From contig JADIYM010000001.1 of NCBI GenBank assembly GCA_016705245.1, positions 124,001 through 188,000 on the forward strand: a stretch of 64,000 nt of DNA, read 5' to 3'. Below the pieces are notes generated by a model. The model worked only from the letters and a program-made list of their open reading frames with translations, searched no databases and was not told the origin of the DNA. The position numbers were made by a program, and so were the translations under genes. The stretch comes from Blastocatellia bacterium (lineage in GTDB: Bacteria > Acidobacteriota > Blastocatellia > UBA7656 > JADIYM01). Numbering within the stretch: the first letter of the stretch is position 1; the number at the start of each line of letters is the position of its first letter. Of this stretch, positions 8,419-17,297 are shown in pieces.

Positions 8419-9366
8419 ATGCGCGCATTCATCCCGTCAGTTGCCCTGCTCATTGCCTCAGTTCTCGTCGCCACGCCATCCAGGGCGGCCACTACGCCGG
8501 AGATCCTCAAGGACCTGCCGGCCGGTGACGGCGTCATCGTCATAGAGCCGAAGGCGCTGTTCGGCAAGGTGCTGCCGGCGGCGCTTGCCGGACTTCCCGA
8601 ATATCGCGGCAAGGTCGACGCCGCCGTGGCGAGCATGAACTCGGATTTCGGTCTCGACCTTGCGAATCTGCGCAGCGTTGGAGTGTCGCTTTTCGTCGGT
8701 GCAGACGCGACGACGAGCTGGGTGGCCGTCATGAAGGGCGATTTCGCGGCGCTGGCCGCCGGTGATGCGCTCGCGGCCAAACTCGATGTGTATTCGAAGA
8801 CGCATCCACGTTTCGCGGTCAAGAAAGTGATTCACGAGGGTGTGCCGCACTTCGTGCTGCCGGAGACGACGGGTGCCGGTGTCGTGCGCGAGGACGTCGC
8901 CGTCGCGCTGCTCGATGAATCGACAGCTGCATACGGCACCCCATCCGCGGTGCGTCGAGCCATTGACGTTCGGCGGGGAGCGGCGCCCTCGGCTTCAACC
9001 GTGTCGGCGTTGACCGACGCGCTGGCGCTTGCGGATCCGGCAGCTCCGCTGCGGCTTGGCATGCCGGTGCCTCAGGCACTCATCGCAGCCGAGATGAAGC
9101 GCGATCCGGGCAATCCGTTTCTCAAGACACTCAGCAACATAAGACTGTTGTTCGCGACAATCGCGGCCTCATCGGACGGTGCCGCGATGAAGCTGACGGC
9201 AAGAGCATCGACGGCAGAGCAGACCGAATCGGTCGCGGCGGTGCTCTCGGCGATCATCGGACTCGGCCAGCAGGCGACGGCCACGAAGCCGGAGCTCGCG
9301 GCGCTGTTCGATCGAATGACGGTGACGACTTCGGCGCCGGATGCGACGTTGACGGCGAAGTTCTGA
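8419..9366 (+). CDS. Secreted protein of unknown function
   Basis: A 315-residue protein with ATG 8419 behind AAGGAGAG and a signal peptide (1-23, ending PSRAA). The mature protein is Ala-rich and contains two halves of similar strand/helix make-up, including GDGVIVIEPKALFG near the start. It has no cysteine or known catalytic motif. The layout recalls surface proteins of the DUF3352 sort, but similarity is too weak to name it. It is followed by a 650-base repeat-filled gap. Confidence 0.65.
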   Translation: MRAFIPSVALLIASVLVATPSRAATTPEILKDLPAGDGVIVIEPKALFGKVLPAALAGLPEYRGKVDAAVASMNSDFGLDLANLRSVGVSLFVGADATTSWVAVMKGDFAALAAGDALAAKLDVYSKTHPRFAVKKVIHEGVPHFVLPETTGAGVVREDVAVALLDESTAAYGTPSAVRRAIDVRRGAAPSASTVSALTDALALADPAAPLRLGMPVPQALIAAEMKRDPGNPFLKTLSNIRLLFATIAASSDGAAMKLTARASTAEQTESVAAVLSAIIGLGQQATATKPELAALFDRMTVTTSAPDATLTAKF

Positions 9367-9430
9367 GGTCCGGTTCGTCACATAGCCGTGCGCCCGGCAA
9401 TGCACTGTCGGCCGACTCGAGCAACAGAAC

Positions 9431-9533
9431 CGCGAGCGGTAGCGAGCGGCCTGCGGACGGTGCCTGAAATCGCAGTCTCGTCGTTGGGCGCACAGAAGTG
9501 ATCCGAACCGTTCAACCGTCCGTGAGACGCTCG
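9431..9533 (+). repeat. Family B long repeat, copy 1
   Basis: The unit starts CCGCGAGCGGTAGCGAGCGG and continues with CCTGCGGACGGTGCCTGAAA, TCGCAG, CTCGTCGTTG, CCGAACCGTTC and CGTCCGTG, ending GACGCTCGC. It matches copy 2 at 9702-9808 over its whole length with few changes. Confidence 0.85.
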
Positions 9534-9701
9534 CCGAACGAAACCGCTGCGCGGTAGGAAGCGAGCGCACTCGACCACCGGCGTATAGCTCCTCCAATGC
9601 GACCCGCTCGCTGTCGCTCGCGGTACTGATCCTGCCACGGCATGCATGGCGACATGCCGGACGCGATTTGAATGGTACATTCTGCTGACGGGGGATCAGT
9701 A

Positions 9702-9808
9702 CCGCGAGCGGTAGCGAGCGGCCTGCGGACGGTGCCTGAAATCGCAGACTCGTCGTTGCGGAAGGACAGAAGCGTTCCGAACCGTTCGATCGTCCGTGGG
9801 ACGCTCGC
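9702..9808 (+). repeat. Family B long repeat, copy 2
   Basis: Direct repeat of 9431-9533, again preceded by GATCAGTA. Its last 18 bases also form the left arm of the long hairpin that follows. Confidence 0.85.
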
Positions 9809-9922
9809 TACCCCTCGCGGCTCGCAAAGCGGGGACCACCCGCACCGTGCAATACCAGGCAGTGCGCTCCGCCGGGTCCCCGTTCCTTGAGCCGCGAGCA
9901 GTAGCGAGCGTCCCACGGACGG
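9791..9922. repeat. 132-base imperfect long hairpin made from family B halves
   Basis: Arms at 9791-9823 and 9889-9921 pair in about 31 of 33 positions (CGTCCGTGGGACGCTCGCTA and its complement at the far end). Inner bases CGGGGACC and GGTCCCCG extend the pairing. The right arm is itself a partial third family B unit (9892-9949). Confidence 0.8.
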
Positions 9923-10015
9923 TGCCAGAATTCGCAGTCTCGTCGGACGTATCGGTAGATACCGGGTCGAAAGTGGCGGACGCCATGTCGGCGTCCGCCA
10001 CGCTCGGGGACCGCT

Positions 10016-12190
10016 CTACTTGCCCGGAGACCCGGCCGGTGCTGAAGGCGCGGGGGCCGGTCTCGGCTGCGAAGGTCTCGGCTGCGCAGGCATCGGCTGC
10101 GACGGCATCGGAATCGGAGCGCCGCCGCCCGGAGCACCCTGCGGCGCACCCACCGGGGGCAGGCTCGGGACGCCTTCGTCGAGGTCCAGCGCATCCAGAT
10201 CCATCTCCGCACCGATGTCGAAGGCCGAGTCGATCGTGTCCTGATAGATGTCGATCTTCTTCGCTTCTTCGAGCTGCTTCCGAAGCGCCATCATCGCATC
10301 GTTGAAGAGTTGTCCTCGCCGCGTGCCAAGAAGCCTCTGACGAATCTGCTCCTTCTGCTGTGTGAACGCATCGCCCATGTCAGCTTCCGTTCGCTCGCTC
10401 ATCGCGAGGACGACGAAGCCATTCGGCATCTCGATCACGGACTTCGACACCGAGTTCGCTGCCAGCGAAAGCAACGCGGAATCGAGCAGATCCGACGCCG
10501 ACATCTCGGGAAGCGAGTTGCCTGCCTTGTAGGTCTCCTGCGTCTTGGCCTCGAAACCAGCGGCCTTTGCCTTCGCGCGCAGGTCATCCGGCGACGTGGC
10601 CGTCGTCAGCGATTCGGCCGTCTGGCGCGCGATCTGGCGCGCACGTTCTTTCTTGTATTCGGTCGCGACACGGTCCTGAACTTCCTCGAATTCGGGCACG
10701 TGTGGATCGCGCTTCTCGGCCAGCAGCGGCACTGCGAAGCCGCCGGTGATTCCAACTGGCGAACCCACATCGCCAACATTCTGCAGATCGGCGATCTCGG
10801 CTTCGAACTGCGGATTCGAACCGATGTCCGGAATCGCATCGCCTGGCTGTGCGAAAGGCGTTTCCTTCACAATTACGGCGGGCGCATCGGCGGCGGCGCC
10901 CAGCGTCCCGTTGATCTCTGCCGCGACAGCGACGGGGTCCTTAGATGCGCGCAGCTTCGTCTCGACCTGCTGCGCCACCTCGACGCCCTTGCCATACGAC
11001 TTCCGTGCGCGCGCGGACGGCATGAGCTCCTCGCGCACTTCCTCGAATGACCGCTCGCGCCGCTCGCTCACCTTGAAAACGACGAACGTATTACCGACCT
11101 TGATCGGCGCCGTGGTCTGTCCGGCCTCGACCTGGAAAAGCCGTTCACGCGGATCGCCGGCCGGAACCGATGCCTTCTCGATCCAGCCCGCGTCGCCACC
11201 GTTTGCCGCCGTCGCGGGATCCTCGGAATTTCCCTTCGCAAGCTCGGCGAAGTCCTCGGCGCCCTGCTCTCCCGTTCCGCGCGCCCGGTTGGCGATCTCC
11301 TCGGCCTTGGTCCGGACGCTCGCCTCGAGATCGGGCTTCGCAATCTTGAAGACGATCTGGGAGACGCGCACCGCCGCTGTGAACTTCTTTGGATCGTAGT
11401 CCGGACGCAGCTCGTCGTCCGAGATCTGCATGGTCTTGCCGAGCGCATCCTGGCTGACGAAGACGTACGTGATCTTGCGCTGCGGCACCGTGATCCGGAA
11501 TTTCTCCCGGTCCGCGTCAAAAAACGCGCGCAGTTCCTCGGGCGTTGCGGCCGCGATGGCGTCGACCTTCGGGGTGACAAGCGCGTAGGTCGGCTTCATC
11601 GTCGTGTTCGACCGGCGGTAATCGTCTTCGATCTCACTGTCCGAAACGGCAAGTCCGGCGGTCATCAGATTCTGGAGCTTCTCCTGCCGGATGTCGTTCG
11701 CCATCGACTTCTCGAAGCCGTCGACAGACAGCCCGATGCTTCTCAGCCGCGCCTGATAGGCGGGGGTGCCGATCCAAACGCCATTCGGACCCCGAAACAT
11801 GGACGTGATCCGGTCCTGCAGCTCCTTCGTCGATACGTCGATCCCCAGCCGGTCGCACTCTCGTTCGACGAGCCGCTGGTTGACGAGCGCGTCCAGGGCC
11901 TGCTTGCCGAACTGCGGATAAAGCGTGTTGACCTCCTGGGGCCGGCCGCCTGAGTCCGATTGCTGAGAACTCGCGTACATCATGACCTGGTTCCGCAGAT
12001 CCGCGACCGTGACCTTGTAGCCATTCACGTTCGCAACAACGGTCGACGAGCTGATCGGTCCCAAAGACCTCAGCATCGTCCGACCATCGGGCAGCGCGAA
12101 AACGATGCCAAGTCCCAGGACGAGAACACCGATGAAACACCAAAGGACGACCTTGGTCAGTCCCTTGCGCTGACTGAAGAAGCGTAGCAT
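10016..12190 (-). CDS. ppiD: PpiD/SurA-type peptidyl-prolyl isomerase
   Basis: A 724-residue membrane-anchored periplasmic foldase. One transmembrane helix lies at about 14-33, then a SurA-N-like domain (VVANVNGYKVTVADLRNQ...ALDALVNQRLVERECDRLGIDVS). A parvulin domain follows at roughly 275-385, with RVSQIVFKI, EDFAELAKGNSEDPAT, GGDAGWI and VGNTFVVFKV. A second, degenerate rotamase-like region fills 480-640. The tail is Pro/Gly-rich with repeated PSQP/PRP units. The family helps outer-membrane protein folding at the inner membrane. A symbol of ppiD fits the topology; orthology with E. coli PpiD is not proved. Confidence 0.88.
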   Translation of the reverse strand: MLRFFSQRKGLTKVVLWCFIGVLVLGLGIVFALPDGRTMLRSLGPISSSTVVANVNGYKVTVADLRNQVMMYASSQQSDSGGRPQEVNTLYPQFGKQALDALVNQRLVERECDRLGIDVSTKELQDRITSMFRGPNGVWIGTPAYQARLRSIGLSVDGFEKSMANDIRQEKLQNLMTAGLAVSDSEIEDDYRRSNTTMKPTYALVTPKVDAIAAATPEELRAFFDADREKFRITVPQRKITYVFVSQDALGKTMQISDDELRPDYDPKKFTAAVRVSQIVFKIAKPDLEASVRTKAEEIANRARGTGEQGAEDFAELAKGNSEDPATAANGGDAGWIEKASVPAGDPRERLFQVEAGQTTAPIKVGNTFVVFKVSERRERSFEEVREELMPSARARKSYGKGVEVAQQVETKLRASKDPVAVAAEINGTLGAAADAPAVIVKETPFAQPGDAIPDIGSNPQFEAEIADLQNVGDVGSPVGITGGFAVPLLAEKRDPHVPEFEEVQDRVATEYKKERARQIARQTAESLTTATSPDDLRAKAKAAGFEAKTQETYKAGNSLPEMSASDLLDSALLSLAANSVSKSVIEMPNGFVVLAMSERTEADMGDAFTQQKEQIRQRLLGTRRGQLFNDAMMALRKQLEEAKKIDIYQDTIDSAFDIGAEMDLDALDLDEGVPSLPPVGAPQGAPGGGAPIPMPSQPMPAQPRPSQPRPAPAPSAPAGSPGK

Positions 12191-12560
12191 TGCAGTTCGG
12201 ATTCCTTCTGTATCTGGTCTTCGACTAAACGGAATCGCGGATTCTAAGCAATTAGGGCGGCATGCCGCAACGGGCGATTCCCGGAAGCGTTAATGTACAG
12301 CGGTGAAATCGTCGAAGAGACGGTCGGAAAGTTTTTTTTGACACCTTCAGCGCGGATCTTACGTCTATAGATGGCAAAGACTGGTTTCATTTGGTTTACA
12401 CCTTGGTAACGACCGCGTGTGATGTTCTCTGAGCTGATCTCGTTCTGTCCGGTCGGTGAGAAGCCTCCGGCTCGGAATTCTCCCGATTCGGACCCGGAAT
12501 GTTCCTTAGCGGCACAAACGGAAACGCCGACCGCGATGGGTCTGCGGCAATAAGCCCCCG
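12191..12560. other. 370-base intergenic region between divergent genes
   Basis: No gene is seen. It must hold promoters for both the foldase (minus) and the large ATPase (plus). A T-run with TTGACA (12338-12343) could be a -35 for the plus strand, but no good -10 lies at 16-18 bases; CTATAG (12365-12370) is 21 away. Confidence 0.5.
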
Positions 12561-15500
12561 ATGACTTCGAAAATCAAGGATCTCGTCGAACTCAACCCGT
12601 CGGGCCAGCGGTCCGCCTCGGGCCGGAGCGCCGCGCCTCCCGAGCTCGAGACCTTCCTGCTCTCCTACGAGATGGGCGACGTGATCGTGCGCACTGTCGA
12701 GCGCCTGTCTTCGACCGAGCCCGGACCGCACAACTGCCTCATCGTCGGCGGTCCTGGCTGTGGCAAGAGCCGCCTCCTTGCTGCCGTCGCCTCCCTTTTC
12801 GAAGTGGATCCGGAAGCCTCGCTCCACCCCCGTCTCGCTGAAGTCCGGGCGCTCGCCCAGCCATCGCGTACCATCGTGGTGCGGGTCGAGCCGGAACCGG
12901 GCGAGCGCCGACTTCTGCCGACGATCGAGCGGGCCGTGCTGTCCGAGCTCGAGGCCGCCGGGTTTGCGGTCGCATCGATATCGGCCGAGGCCGTTGATTC
13001 CCTTCTTGCGTTCACGAAGTCCGTTGCGACGCTGCCGACCGGTCACCGACTCATCATCACGGTCGACAACGTGGATACGTGGCTCGCGCCGGCCAACCGG
13101 TTCGCCGAAGAGAACGCGCAGACCCTCGTTCGATTCGGCGATCTTGGGCGCGACCTGCCGGTCGCTCTCTGCGCAGCCGCCGGCGAATACGTCATCACGC
13201 ACGACTCGAGTGCCGGCAGCCAGGGATGGATCGCCGCACTGCTCGACACCTACCGGATCGAATACGTCTCGGCGCGAGCCCTGCGATCCGCGACGGCGAG
13301 CAACATCCTCGTCAAGAATGCCCGGCAGCGTCGAGAGATCTCGAACGTCCTCGAACAGCTGCGGAAGCGGTTGCCGGACCTGCCGTGCACCGATGAGGAG
13401 TTTGTCGAGCTCTACCCGCTCGAGGTCTCGACGTGGGGAGTCGGCGGGCAGCTCCACCGGTGGATCGACGGTTTCTCGTTCCCCGAATTTGCGGCTCGCG
13501 CCGCCGAAAGCGTCAAGCGACGGCCGGCCGCGAGCCTATTCGCGCTCAATGACATGTTCACGCTCTACGAGCCGCAGCTGCGGCAAGTAGACGCGCTCGA
13601 GCCGATCTTCGACGCCTACGACAGGCTTGTGCTGGACGCCGTTCCGAGGCTCGGCCAGAACCAGCGGCTGTGGGGACGCCTCGCACTGCAATCAATCTTC
13701 ATGCACACGATCGCCGGCATTTCGGCCGACGTGAAAACGATCACGAACTCGGTGCTGCTCTACGACCTTCACGGGGGCGTGTCGAGCTACGCGATGATGT
13801 CGGCCGTTCTGAAACAGATGGAGACGCTCGACGCCGGACAGATCGTCGCTACCGGCGAAGGCACGTCGCGGCGCTATGGCCTCGTCACGGACGAACGGGA
13901 AGGACTGCTCGTCCGAATAGAGGAACTCGCGGACACGGTCGACGAAGACTCTGAGACCCTCTCGGCGCTGCTGGGAGTAGGCGGGCACGTGTTCGCGGAC
14001 TGGCCTTTCGGCGCGTCCCCGGCGGGACCTGGTCGGACCGATCTGTGGAACATCGACATCTCCGGCGGACTAGTGACGCTCCACGCGCGAACGCTCGACG
14101 GACGCAACGACGAGGCGGCCGAGCGTCGACCCCGGCTCGTGCTCTTCCCGCCGGGTCGACCGTGGTCCGAGGCGACCGACGTAGTCCGAGCCGACGACCT
14201 AGCCTCGTGCTGGATCGTTTCCAAGCCTACTGCCGCGGAACGGGCGGCCGTGCGCCGCTGGATGGCTGCCGCGCGACTCTCGGCCGATGAGGGCGGACGT
14301 CGACATCCCGACCTTCCGTCGGTGCTGGCCGAGCTCGAGACGGCGGCCGTCGCCGCGTTTCTGCGCGTTTACGTCGAAGGCGGAACGCTCGTCACAAGCG
14401 ACGGCCGGGAGGCCATCGCCGAATTCGCCAGTCCGACTCGTGCCGAGAATCTCGTCGTCCGGATGCTCCCGCCGTCTCCATCTGAGGTGTCGTCAGCCGC
14501 AGAAGAAGGCCAGGCGATCGAGCCCGAACCGGCGTCGGAGGGCGCCTCGTGGCTCGCGTGCCTTCTATCGGCCAACCGCGAAGAGGCTGCCGGGCTCGTT
14601 CGAACGTTCACGGCGGCAGATTGGCTATCGCGTCTCGAGTCCTGGTACGGAATGCACGTCGGGCGCGACGACACCGGCCCCATTCGACTTCTCGGGCAGC
14701 GCGGCGAGCAGATACCGGAGGTCGTGGCCGCGCTCGATGCAAAACAGCTCTTCGACGTCTTGCTGTATTACACGCGGCGCGCGTTGAGCTCGCGAACGGT
14801 GGGCGAGCTGTGCGGCGAGATGGCTCGGGCTTTCGAGACCGAGAACCGCGTCTGGGAAGCGAGAGAGCGCCTGAGCTGGCTTGCGAGGTTCGCGGAGTGG
14901 CTTCCGATCCTCGATGACGCCGCGCGTTATCTTGGCGACGCCGAGACGACGGAAGACGAGGATCTCGAGGCTCTTCGAACCTCGCTCGTCGAATGGATGG
15001 ATCGGCTCGGCGAGTTCGTCAATGAGCGGCGGCGTTCCGCGTTCTCAGACAGCTTCGCCGCCTATCGTGACGAATATTCGAGGATCTACACCGCAGTTCA
15101 CGACCGGGCGGTCGGCGGCGAAAACGTCGGGAGGCTCAGCGCCGGGATCGTGGAAAGCCAGGCGTGGCAGGCCCTCGAGAACCTATCGTCACTGACGATC
15201 GGGAATCCGAGCTATCTCGTCGACGCCATCAACCTGATCTCGGTTCTGCGCGAGACGCAGTGCTCGTCGAACGTCGACTCATCGCTCAAGACGCACCCGC
15301 TGTGTGCTTGCGGATTCCGGTTCGGCGATCAGGACCGCATCGCTTCGATGGCCTCGAGCGCGACGGATTTCGTCCAGATGGGCATCGAGCACCACATGCG
15401 CCTGCTGCAGGCGCGCAAGGCGGAGCTCAAGGAGAAGCTCATCGCCTACAAGTCATCGTTCGACCTCGACACGATCCGGTCGATCGCCGAGTTGACGAAA

Positions 15501-15635
15501 GAGTCGACACCGCCTCGTGTGGAACCGGCTACGATAGATGCGATCAACACGCTGCTCGATCCTGAAGCCGAGTGGCAGTCCCGTAGTACCGGCGACAACC
15601 AGGCGCTGCAGTACCGTCCAGATCGCATAATGTAA
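12561..15635 (+). CDS. Large P-loop ATPase, BrxC/PglY/DUF6079-like
   Basis: A 1,024-residue protein. A Walker A motif GGPGCGKS lies at 63-70 and a Walker B-like IITVDNVD at about 170; sensor and arm regions typical of AAA+/STAND-type ATPases follow to about 400. The middle is helical. Near the end, Cys residues occur as ETQC and HPLCACGF (around 904-916), a putative zinc knuckle, followed by a coiled helix (RLLQARKAELKEKLIAYKSS). This layout, an N-terminal ATPase and a C-terminal Cys cluster in a 1,000-1,200 residue protein, recalls BREX BrxC/PglY and DUF6079 proteins. The neighbours are housekeeping genes and no PglZ, PglX or BrxL is present. Function is therefore open. The ATG lacks a good ribosome site. 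Confidence 0.5.
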   Translation: MTSKIKDLVELNPSGQRSASGRSAAPPELETFLLSYEMGDVIVRTVERLSSTEPGPHNCLIVGGPGCGKSRLLAAVASLFEVDPEASLHPRLAEVRALAQPSRTIVVRVEPEPGERRLLPTIERAVLSELEAAGFAVASISAEAVDSLLAFTKSVATLPTGHRLIITVDNVDTWLAPANRFAEENAQTLVRFGDLGRDLPVALCAAAGEYVITHDSSAGSQGWIAALLDTYRIEYVSARALRSATASNILVKNARQRREISNVLEQLRKRLPDLPCTDEEFVELYPLEVSTWGVGGQLHRWIDGFSFPEFAARAAESVKRRPAASLFALNDMFTLYEPQLRQVDALEPIFDAYDRLVLDAVPRLGQNQRLWGRLALQSIFMHTIAGISADVKTITNSVLLYDLHGGVSSYAMMSAVLKQMETLDAGQIVATGEGTSRRYGLVTDEREGLLVRIEELADTVDEDSETLSALLGVGGHVFADWPFGASPAGPGRTDLWNIDISGGLVTLHARTLDGRNDEAAERRPRLVLFPPGRPWSEATDVVRADDLASCWIVSKPTAAERAAVRRWMAAARLSADEGGRRHPDLPSVLAELETAAVAAFLRVYVEGGTLVTSDGREAIAEFASPTRAENLVVRMLPPSPSEVSSAAEEGQAIEPEPASEGASWLACLLSANREEAAGLVRTFTAADWLSRLESWYGMHVGRDDTGPIRLLGQRGEQIPEVVAALDAKQLFDVLLYYTRRALSSRTVGELCGEMARAFETENRVWEARERLSWLARFAEWLPILDDAARYLGDAETTEDEDLEALRTSLVEWMDRLGEFVNERRRSAFSDSFAAYRDEYSRIYTAVHDRAVGGENVGRLSAGIVESQAWQALENLSSLTIGNPSYLVDAINLISVLRETQCSSNVDSSLKTHPLCACGFRFGDQDRIASMASSATDFVQMGIEHHMRLLQARKAELKEKLIAYKSSFDLDTIRSIAELTKESTPPRVEPATIDAINTLLDPEAEWQSRSTGDNQALQYRPDRIM

Positions 15636-15673
15636 GTCAGAAGTCGCGGCAGTGTGGCGATTCGCCGTCGTGC

Positions 15674-15772
15674 CTCTGCGCCTTTGCGGATTCCTCTGCG
15701 TCTCTGCGGGAAACACGGCCGTCCGACAGGTTTCTCGCAGGGGCGCAGTGGACTCGCAAAGGCGCAAAGACG
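15674..15772. repeat. Family A hairpin repeat, copy 4
   Basis: Left arm 15674-15718 and right arm 15727-15772 carry CTCTGCGCCTTTGCG, TCTGCGGGAAAC and their complements with several mismatches. It sits 38 bases after the ATPase stop codon. Confidence 0.85.
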
Positions 15773-15801
15773 GCAAAGTTGCACCCGCTCAAGGCCCCAA
15801 C

Positions 15802-15859
15802 TTGCCCCCCTACTGTGCCTGTGGTAGCGTCACTTTTTCTTGAGGGGCGCAATTTTTTT
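15802..15859 (+). terminator. Possible terminator upstream of mreB
   Basis: TTGCCCCCC (15802-15810) can pair with GGGGCGCAA (15844-15852), followed at once by seven T. The 33-base loop is long, so this is a moderate call. Confidence 0.4.
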
Positions 15860-16145
15860 CCTGTTTTGAGCAGCCGATGGCCCGTGTTGAGAGGTGTGTG
15901 AACAGCCAGAGTGAAGTTCGGACTGCGGTCCCGTCGATTGCGGCGGGTCTCGGTGCGGCCACCTTGCTGACAACCTTCGTTCTGCCGTCGGATGCTCGTG
16001 GCGAGACCGTAGTCGGGCCCGCGCGCCGAATCGCGATTGCCATAGGCTCCGCGGTTCCATCAGGAAACTCCGGTCATTTTTCATCAATCGTTATGTCCCC
16101 GGCAGACGCCGACACGTCAGAGCACCACGGAAGTAACCATCCCGA

Positions 16146-17192
16146 ATGAGAGTCAGAAACCTTTTCAATCCCTTCTCGAACGATCTCGCCATCGATCTCG
16201 GAACCGCGAACACGCTCGTTTACGCCAAGGGCCGCGGCATTGTCGTAAGTGAGCCGTCGATCGTTGCCATCAACAAGATCACGAACAAGGTCGAGGCGGT
16301 CGGCAAGGCTGCGAAGGAGATGCTAGGCAGAACGCCAGGCAACATCGTCGCGATCCGGCCGATGAAGGACGGCGTCATTGCCGACTTCGAAGTCACCGAG
16401 AAGATGCTCCAGTACTTCATCCGCAAGGCCCACAACGGCCGGACGTGGGTGAGCCCGCGGGTCGTCATCGGTGTTCCCGGCGAAATCACGCAGGTCGAAC
16501 GCAGGGCGGTCGAGGAAGCGGCCTACCGGGCGAAGGCCTCGAAGGTCTACCTCGTCGAAGAAGCGATGGCGGCGGCGATCGGGGCCGGCCTCCCGATCAC
16601 GGAACCTTACGGAAACATGGTCGTCGACGTCGGCGGCGGTACGACCGACATCGCCGTGATCTCGCTGTCCGGCATCGTGTATTCGCGCGCGGTGCGCGTG
16701 GCCGGCAATGAACTCGACGAATACATCATTCAGTACATCAAGCGAAAATATAATCTGCTCATCGGCGAGCGGACGGCCGAGCAGGTCAAGATGGAGCTCG
16801 GCAGCGCCTATCCGCTCGACGAGCCGCTGTCGATGGAGATCAAGGGAAGGAACCTCATCGAAGGCGTTCCGCGCACAATCCCGATCACGGACGAAGAGGT
16901 ACGCGAGGCGCTGGCCGATCCGATCGCCACGATCGTCAACGCCGTCCGTGTCGCGCTCGAGCGCACGCCGCCCGAGCTGTCCGCCGACATCGCCGAGCGC
17001 GGTATCGTTCTCACGGGCGGAGGTGCCTTGCTCAAGGGGCTCGACCGGCGCCTGATGCACGAAACGGGCGTCCCGGTATCGCTTGCCGAGAATCCTCTTT
17101 CGTCGGTCGTGCTCGGCACGGGCAAGATGCTCGACGACGTGAACCTTCTCGACAGGGTCTGTCTCGAGAATACGGTCCTGCACCACAACTAG
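16146..17192 (+). CDS. mreB: Rod shape-determining protein MreB
   Basis: A 348-residue bacterial actin that polymerises under the inner membrane and guides the elongation machinery. The actin phosphate-1 motif is IDLGTANTLVYAKG (about 17-30), phosphate-2 is VVDVGGGTTDIAVIS, and the adenosine motif is GIVLTGGGALLKGLDRRL near the end. Length and sequence are typical. It heads the mreB-mreC-mreD-mrdA-rodA set, with a strong hairpin before mreC. Confidence 0.98.
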   Translation: MRVRNLFNPFSNDLAIDLGTANTLVYAKGRGIVVSEPSIVAINKITNKVEAVGKAAKEMLGRTPGNIVAIRPMKDGVIADFEVTEKMLQYFIRKAHNGRTWVSPRVVIGVPGEITQVERRAVEEAAYRAKASKVYLVEEAMAAAIGAGLPITEPYGNMVVDVGGGTTDIAVISLSGIVYSRAVRVAGNELDEYIIQYIKRKYNLLIGERTAEQVKMELGSAYPLDEPLSMEIKGRNLIEGVPRTIPITDEEVREALADPIATIVNAVRVALERTPPELSADIAERGIVLTGGGALLKGLDRRLMHETGVPVSLAENPLSSVVLGTGKMLDDVNLLDRVCLENTVLHHN

Positions 17193-17225
17193 GCCAAGAG
17201 CACACGGTGACGAGCTGCTTCCGGT

Positions 17226-17271
17226 TGCACGTCGGCTCGGGCGCCCTCGGGGCGCGACGAGCCGACGTGCA
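17226..17271. promoter_or_regulatory. Strong hairpin between mreB and mreC
   Basis: A perfect 14-base inverted repeat (17226-17239 and 17258-17271; TGCACGTCGGCTCG and its complement) encloses a nested GCGCC/GGCGC stem. No T-run follows, so it is not a classic terminator. It could attenuate or stabilise the mRNA and so set the high MreB to low MreC ratio; that role is inferred. Confidence 0.7.
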
Positions 17272-17297
17272 GCAAGGACCATACGGGAGGTAGCGCA

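Larger units (their letters stand above)
9367..10015. other. 650-base gap filled with family B repeats, no gene
   Basis: No convincing gene is present. The gap holds two long copies of a family B unit (9431-9533 and 9702-9808), a reverse-oriented core at 9606-9636, and a long hairpin at 9791-9922. Open frames here are short Arg-rich artefacts of the repeats. Confidence 0.75.
15636..16145. other. 510-base gap before mreB: repeat hairpin, terminator-like hairpin, leader
   Basis: The gap holds repeat A4 (15674-15772), a terminator-like hairpin (15802-15859) and about 290 bases before mreB that must contain its promoter. A 90-codon frame at 15877-16149 overlaps the mreB start but lacks coding character. 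Confidence 0.6.

Noticed and set aside
12338..12371. Sigma-70 promoter for the large ATPase
   Set aside because: TTGACA is present, but the nearest -10-like bases are 21-22 away, too far for a normal promoter; noted only in the gap description.
12561..15635. Complete BREX system
   Set aside because: Only one ATPase-like gene is present; no PglX methylase, PglZ phosphatase, BrxL or BrxA is found on either side.
15453..15776. Peptides such as LCAFA and RRKAQR read from family A repeats
   Set aside because: These come from translating the hairpin repeats and recur wherever a copy lies.
15877..16149. A 90-codon gene overlapping the mreB start
   Set aside because: Third-position GC is lower than in neighbours, there is no ribosome site, and the translation has no recognisable family.
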